Source: CAZXFA01 sp964640085 (GTDB taxonomy: Bacteria; Actinomycetota; UBA4738; HRBIN12). From it: 64,000 bases of DNA. The DNA lies in contig CAZXFA010000008.1 of the NCBI GenBank assembly GCA_964640085.1, positions 23,727-87,726 of the forward strand, read 5' to 3'. The stretch's first letter is position 1. Each line of letters starts with the position of its first letter. Below, piece after piece: positions 43,118 to 51,681 of the stretch. The position numbers and the translations under genes were made by a program. The notes beneath the pieces were generated by a model. It was not told the origin of the DNA, did not search any database, and was given only the letters and a program-made list of their open reading frames with translations.

Positions 43118-44253
43118 CGCGCGGCCCTCGTGACGAGCGCCTCGTCGAAGCTGCGGCCGCGCCGGCCCCAGCCGCGGAAGCCGTTCGTGCGCATCAAGAT
43201 CCGCGAGCGGATGGCGGCGAGGGGGGCGGGCAGGTCGTGCGCGAGCCGCTCGCGGAAGAGCGACCAGCGCTGCACCCATTCGGTGTCCGGCCGGCCGGCC
43301 TCCTCCCACGCCGCCAGCGCCGCGGGCAGGTCGCCAGGCCGTGCCGCGATCTCCTCGACGAGCAGCCGGGCGTTGCGCAGCCCGAGGGATGCGCCGAGCC
43401 CGAGCGAGGGTGGCACCGCGTTGAGGGCGTCGCCCGCGAGCGCGACCTTCCCCGCCCACCAGCGGCGAGGGCGCACGTACGGGTACCGGTCGTGCCGCGC
43501 CTCCGCCTCCGAGAGCTTCACGAAGATCGCCGGATCCATGCCAGGGAAGTGGTCGCTCCAGTAGGCGCCGTCGATCGGGACCCGGGTGGCGCGCGTGTCC
43601 GATTCCTGCGAGCTCATGTAGACGTAGAGCACGTCCTGGGCGACGGGCAGCGTGCCGACGCGCTTCGCGTGCCCCCACCACTCCTCGAGGATCGTCCGGT
43701 CGCCCCTCTGCGTGTGCCGGATGAGCGCGCGGGTCGCGCCGTTGCTGCGCTCGACCTTCCGGTCCGTCAGGCCGAGCGACTCGCGCACCGCGGAGTGGAA
43801 GCCGTCCGCTCCGATCACGAGCTCGGCCCGGGCCGCGCCTCCGTCCGCGAACAGCAGCTCGCCGTCCGCTCGGGCACCGACGACGCGCGAGTCGGTCACG
43901 ATCTCCACCCCCGCCGCCGTGGCCGCGTCGGCGAGCAGCCGGATCAGCGTCTGCCGCGGCAGCGCGAGCTGGCGGTACGCGCCGCCCAGCGTTCGGTCGG
44001 CGAGCACCTTCCCCGTTCGGTCGATCGCCTGCGACGCGTCGAGGTCGATCCCGTTCTCGATGATCGCCGGCAGGAGCCCGAGATGCTCGAACACGACGCA
44101 CGCCGCCTGGTGGAGCGAGATCCCGGCGCCGATCTCGCGCACCGAGGGCGACCGCTCGTGCACCCGCACGGTCCAGCCGACCTGACGCAGGAGCAGCGCG
44201 GTCGAGAGCCCCACGATGCCCCCGCCGGCGATCTCCGCGTGCGCCCGGGTCAC
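43114..44253 (-). CDS. Group A FAD-dependent aromatic monooxygenase
   Basis: A 379-residue flavoprotein monooxygenase of the salicylate/6-hydroxynicotinate-hydroxylase type. It has AEIAGGGIVGLSTALLLRQ at the N-terminus, the DG motif in LVIGADGFHSAVRESL, and the GDALNAVPPSLGLGAS motif (GDAAH-P-like, with Asn for His). It would hydroxylate or oxidatively decarboxylate an aromatic ring using NAD(P)H and O2. GTG overlaps the preceding stop by 4 bp. It supplies the oxygenase step after a molybdenum hydroxylase in the operon model. Confidence 0.86.
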   Translation of the reverse strand: MTRAHAEIAGGGIVGLSTALLLRQVGWTVRVHERSPSVREIGAGISLHQAACVVFEHLGLLPAIIENGIDLDASQAIDRTGKVLADRTLGGAYRQLALPRQTLIRLLADAATAAGVEIVTDSRVVGARADGELLFADGGAARAELVIGADGFHSAVRESLGLTDRKVERSNGATRALIRHTQRGDRTILEEWWGHAKRVGTLPVAQDVLYVYMSSQESDTRATRVPIDGAYWSDHFPGMDPAIFVKLSEAEARHDRYPYVRPRRWWAGKVALAGDALNAVPPSLGLGASLGLRNARLLVEEIAARPGDLPAALAAWEEAGRPDTEWVQRWSLFRERLAHDLPAPLAAIRSRILMRTNGFRGWGRRGRSFDEALVTRAAR

Positions 44254-46631
44254 GCGCCCTCCTCCGCCTCGCGGATCGCAGCGAGCACGTCCTGGGGGCG
44301 GATCGGGACGCGGTCGATCCGAACCCGGAGCGGCCGCAGCGCGTCGACGACGGCGTTGGCGATGGCGGCGGGCGGGGAGACCGCGCCACCCTCCCCGACG
44401 CCCTTGACCCCGAGCGGGTTCAGGGTCGAGGGGTGCGTCTGATGGCCGACCTTGATGTCGGGGATCTCGGTCGCCGTCGGGATGAGGTAGTCCATGTACG
44501 TCCCGGTCAGGAACTGCCCATCCGTGTCGTAGAGGGCCTCCTCGAACATCGCGTTCCCGATCCCGTGCACGACGCCGCCGTGCACCTGCCCCTTGACGAT
44601 CATCGGGTTGAGCATCTGGCCGCAGTCATCGACGGAGGCGTAGTCGAGGAGCGTCACGAAGCCGGTCTCCTCGTCGACCTCGACGACCGCGATCTGCGTC
44701 CCCGAGGCCCACGTGACCGTGGGCGGAACGAAGTAGTGCTGCTCCTCGAGCCCCGGCGACATCCCTTCCGGCACGCGGCACCCCGGACCGGGCCGGGCCG
44801 CGCGCGCGATCTCCGCGAACGTCAGCCCCGACGTCGGCGAGCCCAGGACCCGGATCCGCCCGTCCTCGACCTCGAGGTCGGCCGGGTCGGCCTCGAGCAT
44901 CGCGCCGGCGACGGCGAGGATCTTCTCGCGGAGCTTGGCGCCCGCGATGGCGACCGCGTTCCCCGCCGTGACCGCGCTGCGGCTGGCGAACGTGCCGACG
45001 CCGTACGGGATCGCGGCCGTGTCCGTCGGGCGGATGGTGACGCGCTCGGGGTCGATGCGGAGCTGGTCGGCGACGACCTGGGCGAGCGTCGTTTCGAGCC
45101 CCTGACCGTGCGGCTGCGCCCCGGTCGAGACCGACACCGCGCCGGTGTCGTCCACGCGGACGATCGCCCCCTCGTGCGGGCCGACGCCCGAGCCCTCGAC
45201 CAGGGAGGAGGCGCCGATCCCGATCCGGCGCGTCGTGTCGCGCTGCTCCTCCTGGCGTGCACGCCAGTGGTCGATGTCGATCAGTTCGAGCGCGTTCTCG
45301 AGCTGCGCCGGGAAGTCGCTCCGGTCGTACGTGATCGTCTTCGCGTCCCGGTACGGGATCCCGATCTCGTAGGGCATCTCCTCGGGCGGGATGAGGTTCC
45401 GCCTCCGCACCTCGATCGGGTCGAGCCGCAGCTCGTCCGCGATGAGGTCGATCACGCGGTCCATCACGAACGTCCCCTCCGGCCGGCCGGCGCCGCGGAC
45501 CGGCGCCACCGGTGCCTTGTTCGTGAGGACGCCCGTGCAGTCGATGGCGAAGTTGTCGATCTTGAACGGGCCACGGAAGTGGGCGGCGACGTTGTAGGAG
45601 ACCGTGATCGCGTAGTGATTGTGGGCGCCGAAGTCGACGCGGAACGAGTCGCGCAGGCCGAGGATGACGCCGTCGCCGTCGAACGCGACCTCCACGTCGT
45701 GCACCTGGTCGCGGCAGTGGCGGGTGTTGAGGAGGTTCTCGCGCCGGTCCTCGACCCAGCGGACGGGCCGCCGGAGCTCGCGCGCGAGGAACGGGATCGC
45801 CACTTCCTCGTGGAACATCCCGCTCCCGAAGCTGCCCCCGATGTCGGGGCCCATACAACGGACGCTGTCGGTCGGCATCTCGAGCATCTCCGAGATGATC
45901 TCGCGGAGCAGGTGCGGCCGGATGTTGGTCGACCAGACGCGCAGCTCGTCGCGGCCCTCGTCGTAGACGGCCATCATGCCGCGCGGCTCCATGGCGTTCG
46001 CGACCTGACGCCCCATCTCGAGCCGCGCCGTCAGGTGGCGCGGCGCGGCCGAGAACGCCGCATCCACGTCGCCGGTCGCCACGGCGTAGGTCTGTTGGAC
46101 GTTCGACCCGAGGTGCGGCTGCACGAGCGTGGCGCCCTCGGCGAGCGCGTCGTCGATCGTCGTCACCGCCGGCAGCGGCTCGTAGTCGACGGCGACGAGC
46201 TCGGCGGCGTCCTCGGCGATGAACTGGGTCTCGGCGACGACGTAGCCGACGGGCTGCCCGACCCAGAGCACGCGGTCCGAGGGGAGGGGCTCCATCGGCT
46301 GGCTCTCGATGTCGAGGCCGATCAGCCCGTGGATCTTCGGATTGAGGTCGCGCAGCGCGGGCTCGGGGAAGTCCCGCACCCTCCCCTCCATCTCGCCCCA
46401 CGAGAGGAACGTGACCACGCCGTCGACCGCCAGCGCGGCGGACGCGTCGATCCCGAGGATGCGGGCGTGGGCGTACGGGCTGCGGATCGCGGCCGCGTGC
46501 AGCATCCCCGGGAGCTTCAGGTCGGCCGTGTACTTCCCCTGTCCCGTGATGAACCGGCGATCCTCCTTCCGCGGAGCCGGCGTCCCGACGGAGCGAGGGG
46601 GCAGGACGGCACCCGTCGCGACCTCAGCCAT
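44250..46631 (-). CDS. Molybdopterin hydroxylase large subunit (xanthine oxidase/CoxL form II family)
   Basis: A 793-residue molybdenum hydroxylase catalytic subunit. The a/b hammerhead domain begins VGTPAPRKEDRRFITGQGKYTADL; cofactor motifs include GPDIGGSFGSG, the PVRGAGRPEGTFV motif of the form II CoxL/XDH group, AQPHGQGLETTLAQ and the C-terminal catalytic Glu in GVGEGGAVSPP (~residue 750). It lacks the Cys-containing AYxCSFR of true CO dehydrogenase. It partners the [2Fe-2S] subunit encoded just upstream, with an 8-bp overlap. It should hydroxylate an N-heterocycle, aldehyde or aromatic; no FAD (CoxM) subunit is in the operon. Confidence 0.92.
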   Translation of the reverse strand: MAEVATGAVLPPRSVGTPAPRKEDRRFITGQGKYTADLKLPGMLHAAAIRSPYAHARILGIDASAALAVDGVVTFLSWGEMEGRVRDFPEPALRDLNPKIHGLIGLDIESQPMEPLPSDRVLWVGQPVGYVVAETQFIAEDAAELVAVDYEPLPAVTTIDDALAEGATLVQPHLGSNVQQTYAVATGDVDAAFSAAPRHLTARLEMGRQVANAMEPRGMMAVYDEGRDELRVWSTNIRPHLLREIISEMLEMPTDSVRCMGPDIGGSFGSGMFHEEVAIPFLARELRRPVRWVEDRRENLLNTRHCRDQVHDVEVAFDGDGVILGLRDSFRVDFGAHNHYAITVSYNVAAHFRGPFKIDNFAIDCTGVLTNKAPVAPVRGAGRPEGTFVMDRVIDLIADELRLDPIEVRRRNLIPPEEMPYEIGIPYRDAKTITYDRSDFPAQLENALELIDIDHWRARQEEQRDTTRRIGIGASSLVEGSGVGPHEGAIVRVDDTGAVSVSTGAQPHGQGLETTLAQVVADQLRIDPERVTIRPTDTAAIPYGVGTFASRSAVTAGNAVAIAGAKLREKILAVAGAMLEADPADLEVEDGRIRVLGSPTSGLTFAEIARAARPGPGCRVPEGMSPGLEEQHYFVPPTVTWASGTQIAVVEVDEETGFVTLLDYASVDDCGQMLNPMIVKGQVHGGVVHGIGNAMFEEALYDTDGQFLTGTYMDYLIPTATEIPDIKVGHQTHPSTLNPLGVKGVGEGGAVSPPAAIANAVVDALRPLRVRIDRVPIRPQDVLAAIREAEEGA

Positions 46632-47136
46632 CGGCTCGGCCCGCCCGCTGCAGTGCGATGGCGGTCTCCACCGCCGTGACGATGTTGTGGTAGCCGGTGC
46701 AACGGCAGAGATGGCCGCTGATGCGCCCGCGGATCTCCGCCCGCGAGAGCTCCACCCCCTCGGCGAGGATCTCTGCGGTCGTCATCAGGAACCCCGGCGT
46801 GCAGAAGCCGCACTGGAGACCGTGCTCCTGGGAGAACGCTCGCTGGACAGGGTGCAGCGCGCCGTCCGCGCCCGCCAGGCCCTCGACCGTGGTCACGTCG
46901 TGACCGTTGGCCTGCACCGCCAGCGTCAGGCAGGAGCGGACCGAAACGCCGTCGAGCAGGACGGTGCAGGCGCCACAGACGCCATGACCGCACCCGACGT
47001 GCGTGCCGGTCAGGTCGAGGTCGTCGCGGAGGAAGTCCGCGAGGGTCTGCCGGGCCGACACCAGGCGCTCGACCGGCGTCCCGTTGACGCGAGCCCTGAC
47101 CGGGTGTGTGGCCTCGGCATCCAAAGCGGAATGCAA
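46624..47136 (-). CDS. [2Fe-2S] small subunit of molybdopterin hydroxylase (CoxS/XdhC-like)
   Basis: A 170-residue ferredoxin subunit. The first cluster has GTHVGCGHGVCGACTVLLDG, the second QCGFCTPGFLM and LCRCTGYHNI: eight cysteines in the usual pattern. It transfers electrons from the molybdenum centre. The only family-like start is a TTG at 47136 (or TTG at 47124); no ATG or GTG exists upstream. It is the first gene of the leftward operon, 17 bp from the divergent GntR gene. Confidence 0.92.
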   Translation of the reverse strand: MHSALDAEATHPVRARVNGTPVERLVSARQTLADFLRDDLDLTGTHVGCGHGVCGACTVLLDGVSVRSCLTLAVQANGHDVTTVEGLAGADGALHPVQRAFSQEHGLQCGFCTPGFLMTTAEILAEGVELSRAEIRGRISGHLCRCTGYHNIVTAVETAIALQRAGRADG

Positions 47137-47153
47137 TATGCTGCAGTGCCGCG
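47137..47153. promoter_or_regulatory. 17-bp divergent intergenic region, GntR/operon
   Basis: TATGCTGCAGTGCCGCG lies between the TTG start of the [2Fe-2S] subunit and the ATG of the GntR regulator. It and the adjoining AT-rich bases (TGCAATATGCTGCA) are the only space for the operator and one promoter, so promoters must overlap the coding starts. Confidence 0.4.
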
Positions 47154-47828
47154 ATGGTCGTCAAGCCGGACGCGTCGGCGGGAGCCGCGCCCTTGGGTGC
47201 GCCGCTACCGCGCACCTCGCTGCGCGACCAGGTCTACGAGGTGGTGCTCCAGGCGATCGTCGGCGGCCACTACCCGCCCGGGCACCAGATCCGCGACCTC
47301 GACATCGCGAGGTCGCTGGGCGTCAGCCGGACGCCGGTGCGTGAGGCGCTGCAGCGGCTCGTGGACGAGGGGCTCGTCGAGACGATCCCGGGCGCCGCCA
47401 CGCGTGTGACGCCGATCGACGTGCAGGCGGTCCGGAACATCTACCCCATCATCGGCGCGCTCCACGCGCTGGCGGTTCGGCTCGGGGCGGAGCACATCGG
47501 CCCCGCCGAGATCGACCGACTCGCGCGGGCGAACGAGGCCTTCGCTCAGGCGGTCGAGAAGCGCCACATGGCGGGGGCGCTCGCCGCCGACGACGCCTTC
47601 CACGGGATCGTCCTCGCCGCCGCGGCCAATCCCGAGCTCCAGCGCACGCTCGACCGGCTGATGCCGCACATCCGCCGGCTCCAGCTCACGCAGTTCAGCT
47701 CCGCTCCGGCCCGGCGCTCGATCCGCCAGCACCAGGCGATGGTCAGGGCGTTCGGCCGCGGGCGCACGGAGGACGCGGCCCGCGCAGTAGAGGAGAACTG
47801 GGCGAACATCGAGTCGCTGCTCCGATGA
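47154..47828 (+). CDS. GntR-family regulator with FCD domain
   Basis: A 224-residue FadR/VanR-type GntR protein. Winged helix: LRDQVYEVVLQAIVGGHYPPG then the recognition region ARSLGVSRTPVREALQRLVDEGL. The FCD effector domain follows (residues ~90-215), with a metal-ligand-type ADDAFHGIVLAA and IRQHQAMVRAF helices. Such regulators sense carboxylic acids and usually repress the divergent catabolic operon, here the six-gene molybdenum-hydroxylase cluster. The ATG at 47154 is chosen because the frame upstream runs into the divergent gene. Confidence 0.88.
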   Translation: MVVKPDASAGAAPLGAPLPRTSLRDQVYEVVLQAIVGGHYPPGHQIRDLDIARSLGVSRTPVREALQRLVDEGLVETIPGAATRVTPIDVQAVRNIYPIIGALHALAVRLGAEHIGPAEIDRLARANEAFAQAVEKRHMAGALAADDAFHGIVLAAAANPELQRTLDRLMPHIRRLQLTQFSSAPARRSIRQHQAMVRAFGRGRTEDAARAVEENWANIESLLR

Positions 47829-47871
47829 CACGTCGCCGATCTCGGCGCATGGTGACCGAGCGCGCTGGCGC

Positions 47872-48312
47872 TCAGAGGGGCGGTGCCGAGAGGATCTTCC
47901 TGATGCGGCTGGCCATCCCCTCGAGCAGCTTGATCGCGATGTCCGGCTCGTCTCGGAGCACGCGGCGGAACGCCGCGCGCTCGATCCGGATCGTCTCGAG
48001 CGCGGTCTCGGCGACCACCGTGGCCGCTCGGGGCTCGCCGTCGAGCAGGGCGAGCTCGCCGAAGAAGTCGCCGGGCCCGAGCATCGCCTCCGCCCGGGCC
48101 GTCGTGATCTTCCCCTTCACCACCTTGGCCTGGCCCTCCACGATCACGTAGAAGGCCTTCCCCGGATCGTCGCGCTTCACGATCACCCGGCCGGCGTTGT
48201 AGCTCGAGTCCTCGGCCAGGCCGGCGAGTCGGGTCAGATGGGCTCGCGACAGCCCGTCGAACAGGGGGACCCGCGACAACAGCTCGACGGTCGGACGGAT
48301 CGCGCTCGGCAT
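47872..48312 (-). CDS. Stand-alone cyclic-nucleotide-binding domain protein
   Basis: A 146-residue cNMP-binding domain: LSRVPLFDGLSRAHLTRLA, FYVIVEGQAKVVKG, the phosphate cassette FGELALLDGEPRAATVVA, then a C-helix ending KILSAPPL. The GELALLDGEPRAATV cassette, with its Glu and Arg, is a good ligand site. There is no HTH or other output domain, so it probably acts by protein interaction; whether it binds cAMP is unknown. It diverges from the aldehyde dehydrogenase gene. Confidence 0.87.
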   Translation of the reverse strand: MPSAIRPTVELLSRVPLFDGLSRAHLTRLAGLAEDSSYNAGRVIVKRDDPGKAFYVIVEGQAKVVKGKITTARAEAMLGPGDFFGELALLDGEPRAATVVAETALETIRIERAAFRRVLRDEPDIAIKLLEGMASRIRKILSAPPL

Positions 48313-48333
48313 GGCTCCATTGTGTCAGGCGCC

Positions 48334-48339
48334 GTACCA
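48334..48339 (+). promoter_or_regulatory. -10 hexamer TACCAT for the aldehyde dehydrogenase
   Basis: TACCAT ends 7 nt before GTG 48347, no Shine-Dalgarno in between; supports this start among several possible ones. Confidence 0.5.
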
Positions 48340-48346
48340 TCGTGCC

Positions 48347-49918
48347 GTGGGGGTCCGAAACGCGATCAGGGAGGCCTCGTCGCTGATCTCGGGGCGTCCG
48401 GCGCCGGATGCCCCCGGGGGCACGCTCACCGTCTCGAACCCGGCTCATCTGGACGAAACGGTGGCCGAGGCGCGGCTCGCGGATGGCACCATCTTCGTCG
48501 ACGCGTGCCGGGCCGCGAGGCAGGCCCAGCGGGCCTGGGCCCGGACGCCGGCGCCCGTCCGCGGCCGGGCGATCCAGCAGCTCGGCCGTCTGGTGGAGGG
48601 GAACGCGGAGACGCTGGCCCGGATCCTGACCCGCGAGATCGGCAAGCCGATCGCCGAGGCGCGCGGCTCGGTCCAGGAGGTCGTGGACACCTGCGACTTC
48701 TTCGTGAGCGAGGGCCGGCGCCTGTACGGGATGACGGTCCCGTCCGAGCTCCCGGACAAGCAGCTGTTCACGTTCCGCACCCCGGTGGGGGTCACCGCCA
48801 TCGTGACGGCGGGCAACTTCCCGGTGGCCGTCCCGTCCTGGTACCTGGTCCCCGCGCTGCTGTGCGGCAACGCCGTCGTGTGGAAGCCGGCCGAGTATGC
48901 GCCGTCCACCTCCGAGGCGTTCGCCCAGCTCTTCCTCCACGCCGGCTTCCCAGAGGGCGTGTTCCACATGTTGCTCGCGGACGGGCCCACCACGTTCCAG
49001 GGCCTCGCGCAGGCCCTCGGGGCGGGGCTGGTGGACAAGGTCGGCTTCACCGGCTCGACGGAGGTGGGCCGGCGGATCGGCGAGCTCTGCGGCCGCCACC
49101 TCCAGTCCCCGTGCCTGGAGCTCGGCGGGAAGAACCCGCTGGTGGTGATGCCCGACGCGGAACCGGACCTCGCGGTCGAGGGCGCGTTGTTCAGCGGGTT
49201 CGGCACGGCCGGCCAGCGGTGCACGTCGCTCGGGACGGTGATCGTCCACGAGCGGGTCCACGACGACTTCCTCCGGCGGTTCACGCGGGCCGTCGAACGG
49301 GCCTCCATCGGCGACCCCTTCGCCGACGTCCTGTACGGGCCGATGATGAGCGCGCGGTTCTGCGACCGGTTCCTCGGTTGGCTCGACCGGGTCCAGGCCC
49401 ACCACCGGCTATCGGGTTCGACCGGCATCGGCCGGATCACGCGGGCGACCCCGCGGGAGGGGTTCGTCGGCGACCCCGAGGCCGGCCTCTACTGCCACCC
49501 CACGATCGTCGACGGGATCACGATGGACGACGACCTGTATCGGCAGGAGACGTTCGGCCCGATCGTCGGGGTCGCGACGTTCTCCACGTTCGACGAGGCG
49601 ATGGCGCTCGCGAACGGACACGGCTACGGGCTCTCGTCCTCGATCTACACCCGCGACCCGCTGACCGTGTTCCGGTTCCGGGAGGCGATCTCGGCCGGGA
49701 TGGTGAGCGTCAACAACTCGACCACTGGCGCCGAGGCGCACCTGCCGTTCGGGGGGAACGGGCGGAGCGGGAACGGATCACGGCAGTCGGGGGTGTGGGT
49801 GCTCGACCAGTTCACCCGGTGGCAGGCGATGAACTGGGACTACAGCGGGCGGCTCCAGAAGGCACAGATGGACGTCGCCGAGGTCCCCGCGGACCCCTCG
49901 TTCCGGCTCGCCGAGTGA
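48347..49918 (+). CDS. NAD(P)-dependent aldehyde dehydrogenase
   Basis: A 523-residue aldehyde dehydrogenase, slightly long for the family. Motifs: GVTAIVTAGNFPVAVPSW, VVWKPAEYAPSTS, GFTGSTEVGRR, CLELGGKNPLVV and the catalytic cysteine in GTAGQRCTSLGTV. The sequence resembles the semialdehyde branch (aminoadipate/succinate/KGSA). The GTG start follows a TACCAT hexamer by 7 nt; the frame is open 12 codons further. Pathway not assignable from neighbours. Confidence 0.88.
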   Translation: MGVRNAIREASSLISGRPAPDAPGGTLTVSNPAHLDETVAEARLADGTIFVDACRAARQAQRAWARTPAPVRGRAIQQLGRLVEGNAETLARILTREIGKPIAEARGSVQEVVDTCDFFVSEGRRLYGMTVPSELPDKQLFTFRTPVGVTAIVTAGNFPVAVPSWYLVPALLCGNAVVWKPAEYAPSTSEAFAQLFLHAGFPEGVFHMLLADGPTTFQGLAQALGAGLVDKVGFTGSTEVGRRIGELCGRHLQSPCLELGGKNPLVVMPDAEPDLAVEGALFSGFGTAGQRCTSLGTVIVHERVHDDFLRRFTRAVERASIGDPFADVLYGPMMSARFCDRFLGWLDRVQAHHRLSGSTGIGRITRATPREGFVGDPEAGLYCHPTIVDGITMDDDLYRQETFGPIVGVATFSTFDEAMALANGHGYGLSSSIYTRDPLTVFRFREAISAGMVSVNNSTTGAEAHLPFGGNGRSGNGSRQSGVWVLDQFTRWQAMNWDYSGRLQKAQMDVAEVPADPSFRLAE

Positions 49919-50139
49919 TCGCCGTTCCGGCGCTGCGAGGGGTCGAGGGCGAGGGCTCCGGGTCCGTCGGCGGCAACGATGTCACCGTCGTGCGGGCGGG
50001 ACGGCTGATCGACACGATCGCCGCCGAGGTTCGCACCGCTCAGGTCGTGGAGATCCGGGGAGAGCGGCGGACAGACCGTCAAGGGCGCCTGATGGATCAC
50101 CGGGGTAGGCTTGGCCCGAACGGTCCCAAGGAGTGCACG
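49919..50139. other. Intergenic region with a weak promoter
   Basis: 221 bp. TAGGCT (50106-50111) and AAGGAG (50128-50133) precede the zinc-ribbon ATG at 50140. The rest holds no supported gene. Confidence 0.4.
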
Positions 50140-50640
50140 ATGAAGACCTGTCCGTTCTGCGCCGAAGAGATCAAGGACGCGGCGATCCGTTGCCGATGGT
50201 GCCTGACCTGGCTGGTCGAGGAGGCCCCCGCGGGAGCCGAGGGGTCGGAGCCGCCCACGGCCATGGCTCGGGAGCAGCGCCCGGGAACATCGGCCGCGAC
50301 CGCGCCGGCGGTGCCCGCGGCGTCGGCGCCAGGCCCGGAGGCATCCGCGCCCGAGCTCTCGGCCCCCGCTCAGCAGCCCACACCGGCCGAGACCGAGCCG
50401 GCTCCGTCGAACGCCACCGTCCCCGCGGCCGCCACGTCGGGGATCGAGTTCACCCACACGGGCACCCGGTACCTGCTCGGGTACACGGCCGACCATTTCG
50501 GGATCTGGGACCGGGACGCGCCACAGGAGCCGATCGAGCGCTTCCCGCGGACCGACGAGGGATGGGCGGCTGCTTGGGGCCGGTACACGTCGCTCGAGTC
50601 GAACTGGATGGACCTGCGCACCGGCCAGCGCTCCGGGTAG
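50140..50640 (+). CDS. Zinc-ribbon protein with Pro/Ala linker
   Basis: A 166-residue three-part protein. Residues 1-25 form a zinc ribbon, CPFCAEEIKDAAIRCRWC, with Cys4, 7, 18 and 21. Residues ~35-105 are a low-complexity Ala/Pro/Glu linker. The C-terminal ~60 residues (FTHTGTRYLLGYTADHFGIWDRD through WGRYTSLE) form a small domain of the type repeated in actinobacterial proteins and often fused to zinc ribbons. Function unknown. No TM segment. Preceded by AAGGAG and a TAGGCT hexamer. Confidence 0.75.
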   Translation: MKTCPFCAEEIKDAAIRCRWCLTWLVEEAPAGAEGSEPPTAMAREQRPGTSAATAPAVPAASAPGPEASAPELSAPAQQPTPAETEPAPSNATVPAAATSGIEFTHTGTRYLLGYTADHFGIWDRDAPQEPIERFPRTDEGWAAAWGRYTSLESNWMDLRTGQRSG

Positions 50641-50772
50641 CCGACCGGTCGCGTCCCCCGACCGTCGGCCCTTCGCCCCAGCCAACCCATACCGTGCTAG
50701 GACGTTCATCCGTCTTGATGCGACGTGGGATCGATGAGAGGAATGTGGGGTTCCACCGACAGGGGTCCGTGG

Positions 50773-51105
50773 ATGGAGAACGCGTATCCGGTCGTCGATC
50801 TCACGCCCTCGGGCGTGGAGGTCATATCCCAGCGGGGGGTCGACCCGGGACGTCTGAGCGCCCAGCTCGCTCCGATCCGCGACGCGCTCCTCGAGGTGTT
50901 CGAGGAGGCCCCGGCGAAGGGGCGCGTGGCGCTGCAGCGCCTCGAGGTCGGGCTCTCGGTGACCCGGGACGGGATCGTGGCGTTCGCGACCGGGAACGCC
51001 ACCGCGTCGATCACGCTCACGTTCGAGCGTCGCACCGTGACGCCCAGGACCACGAGGTCCAAGGCGGTCGAGCCCGCCCCGACCACCGTCGTCAAGCTCG
51101 ACTGA
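50773..51105 (+). CDS. Hypothetical small protein, possible trypsin-co-occurring (trypco) type
   Basis: A 110-residue protein from ATG 50773 (MENAYPVVDLTPSGVEV). A region of Leu/Val strands (RLEVGLSVTRDGIVAFATGN then ASITLTFERR) looks like the beta-rich trypco/CU044_2847 small-protein fold, a pattern judged by eye. The C-terminal tail is basic and Thr-rich. Starts further upstream (50725) are less convincing. No operon partner: tRNA-Gly and a gap follow. Confidence 0.5.
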   Translation: MENAYPVVDLTPSGVEVISQRGVDPGRLSAQLAPIRDALLEVFEEAPAKGRVALQRLEVGLSVTRDGIVAFATGNATASITLTFERRTVTPRTTRSKAVEPAPTTVVKLD

Positions 51106-51135
51106 AGGACGCTCGCGGCCTTCCGGCTCGGGCGG

Positions 51136-51281
51136 CGGGCCGTGGAGCGGGCGACGGGNNNNNNNNNNNNNNNNNNNNNNNNNNNNNNNNNNNNNNNNNN
51201 NNNNNNNNNNNNNNNNNNNNNNNNNNNNNNNNNNNNNNNNNNNNNNNNNNNNNNNNNNCGGGCCGTGGAGCGGGCGACGGG
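51136..51281. repeat. Assembly gap (51159-51258) flanked by an identical 23-bp copy
   Basis: The 23 bases before the Ns (51136-51158) are identical to the 23 after (51259-51281), which form part of the tRNA-Gly 3' end. The 100 Ns are therefore probably an uncollapsed contig overlap; real missing sequence may be zero. Confidence 0.85.
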
Positions 51282-51339
51282 AATCGAACCCGCACCACCA
51301 GCTTGGAAGGCTGGGGCTCTACCATTGAGCTACGCCCGC
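51269..51339 (-). tRNA. tRNA-Gly (anticodon UCC)
   Basis: Minus strand. Acceptor GCGGGCG/CGCCCGC, anticodon stem CCAGC/GCTGG with loop CTTCCAA (anticodon TCC), T-loop GGTTCGATTCC. CCA is encoded (51266-51268). A 3' fragment of it is repeated before the assembly gap. Confidence 0.95.
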
Positions 51340-51372
51340 GGATCCGGTTCGAAGCCTAGCAGCGGGAACGGG

Positions 51373-51681
51373 TCAGGCGAGGAGGCGAACCAGCGCCGTC
51401 GCCCCGGCCGCGGCGATCACCACGACGAGCAGCGGAGCCTTGCGCCACAGGGCGATGCCCGCGGCCGCGACGCCGACCAACCGGGCGTCCAGGGCGAGTC
51501 CCTGACCCGGCCCGAACGTCTGCACCACGACGAGGGCGCCGAGCACCGCCGGGGCCAGGAGATCGACAACGCCGGTCAGACGCGCAGGGACAGGGCGGCC
51601 TCCGAGCAGGACCGGTCCGAGGGACTTGATGGCCACCGTTCCGGCGCCCACCAGGAGCACGACCAGCCAGGTGGAGCTCAC
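51373..51681 (-). CDS. azlD: Branched-chain amino acid exporter small subunit
   Basis: A 102-residue membrane protein with four hydrophobic segments, the AzlD pattern: WLVVLLVGAGTVAIKSLGPVLLG, then LLAPAVLGALVVVQTF and ALWRKAPLLVVVIAAAGATALVRLL. AzlD pairs with AzlC to export branched-chain amino acids. Its GTG overlaps the azlC stop (GTGA). Confidence 0.85.
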   Translation of the reverse strand: MSSTWLVVLLVGAGTVAIKSLGPVLLGGRPVPARLTGVVDLLAPAVLGALVVVQTFGPGQGLALDARLVGVAAAGIALWRKAPLLVVVIAAAGATALVRLLA

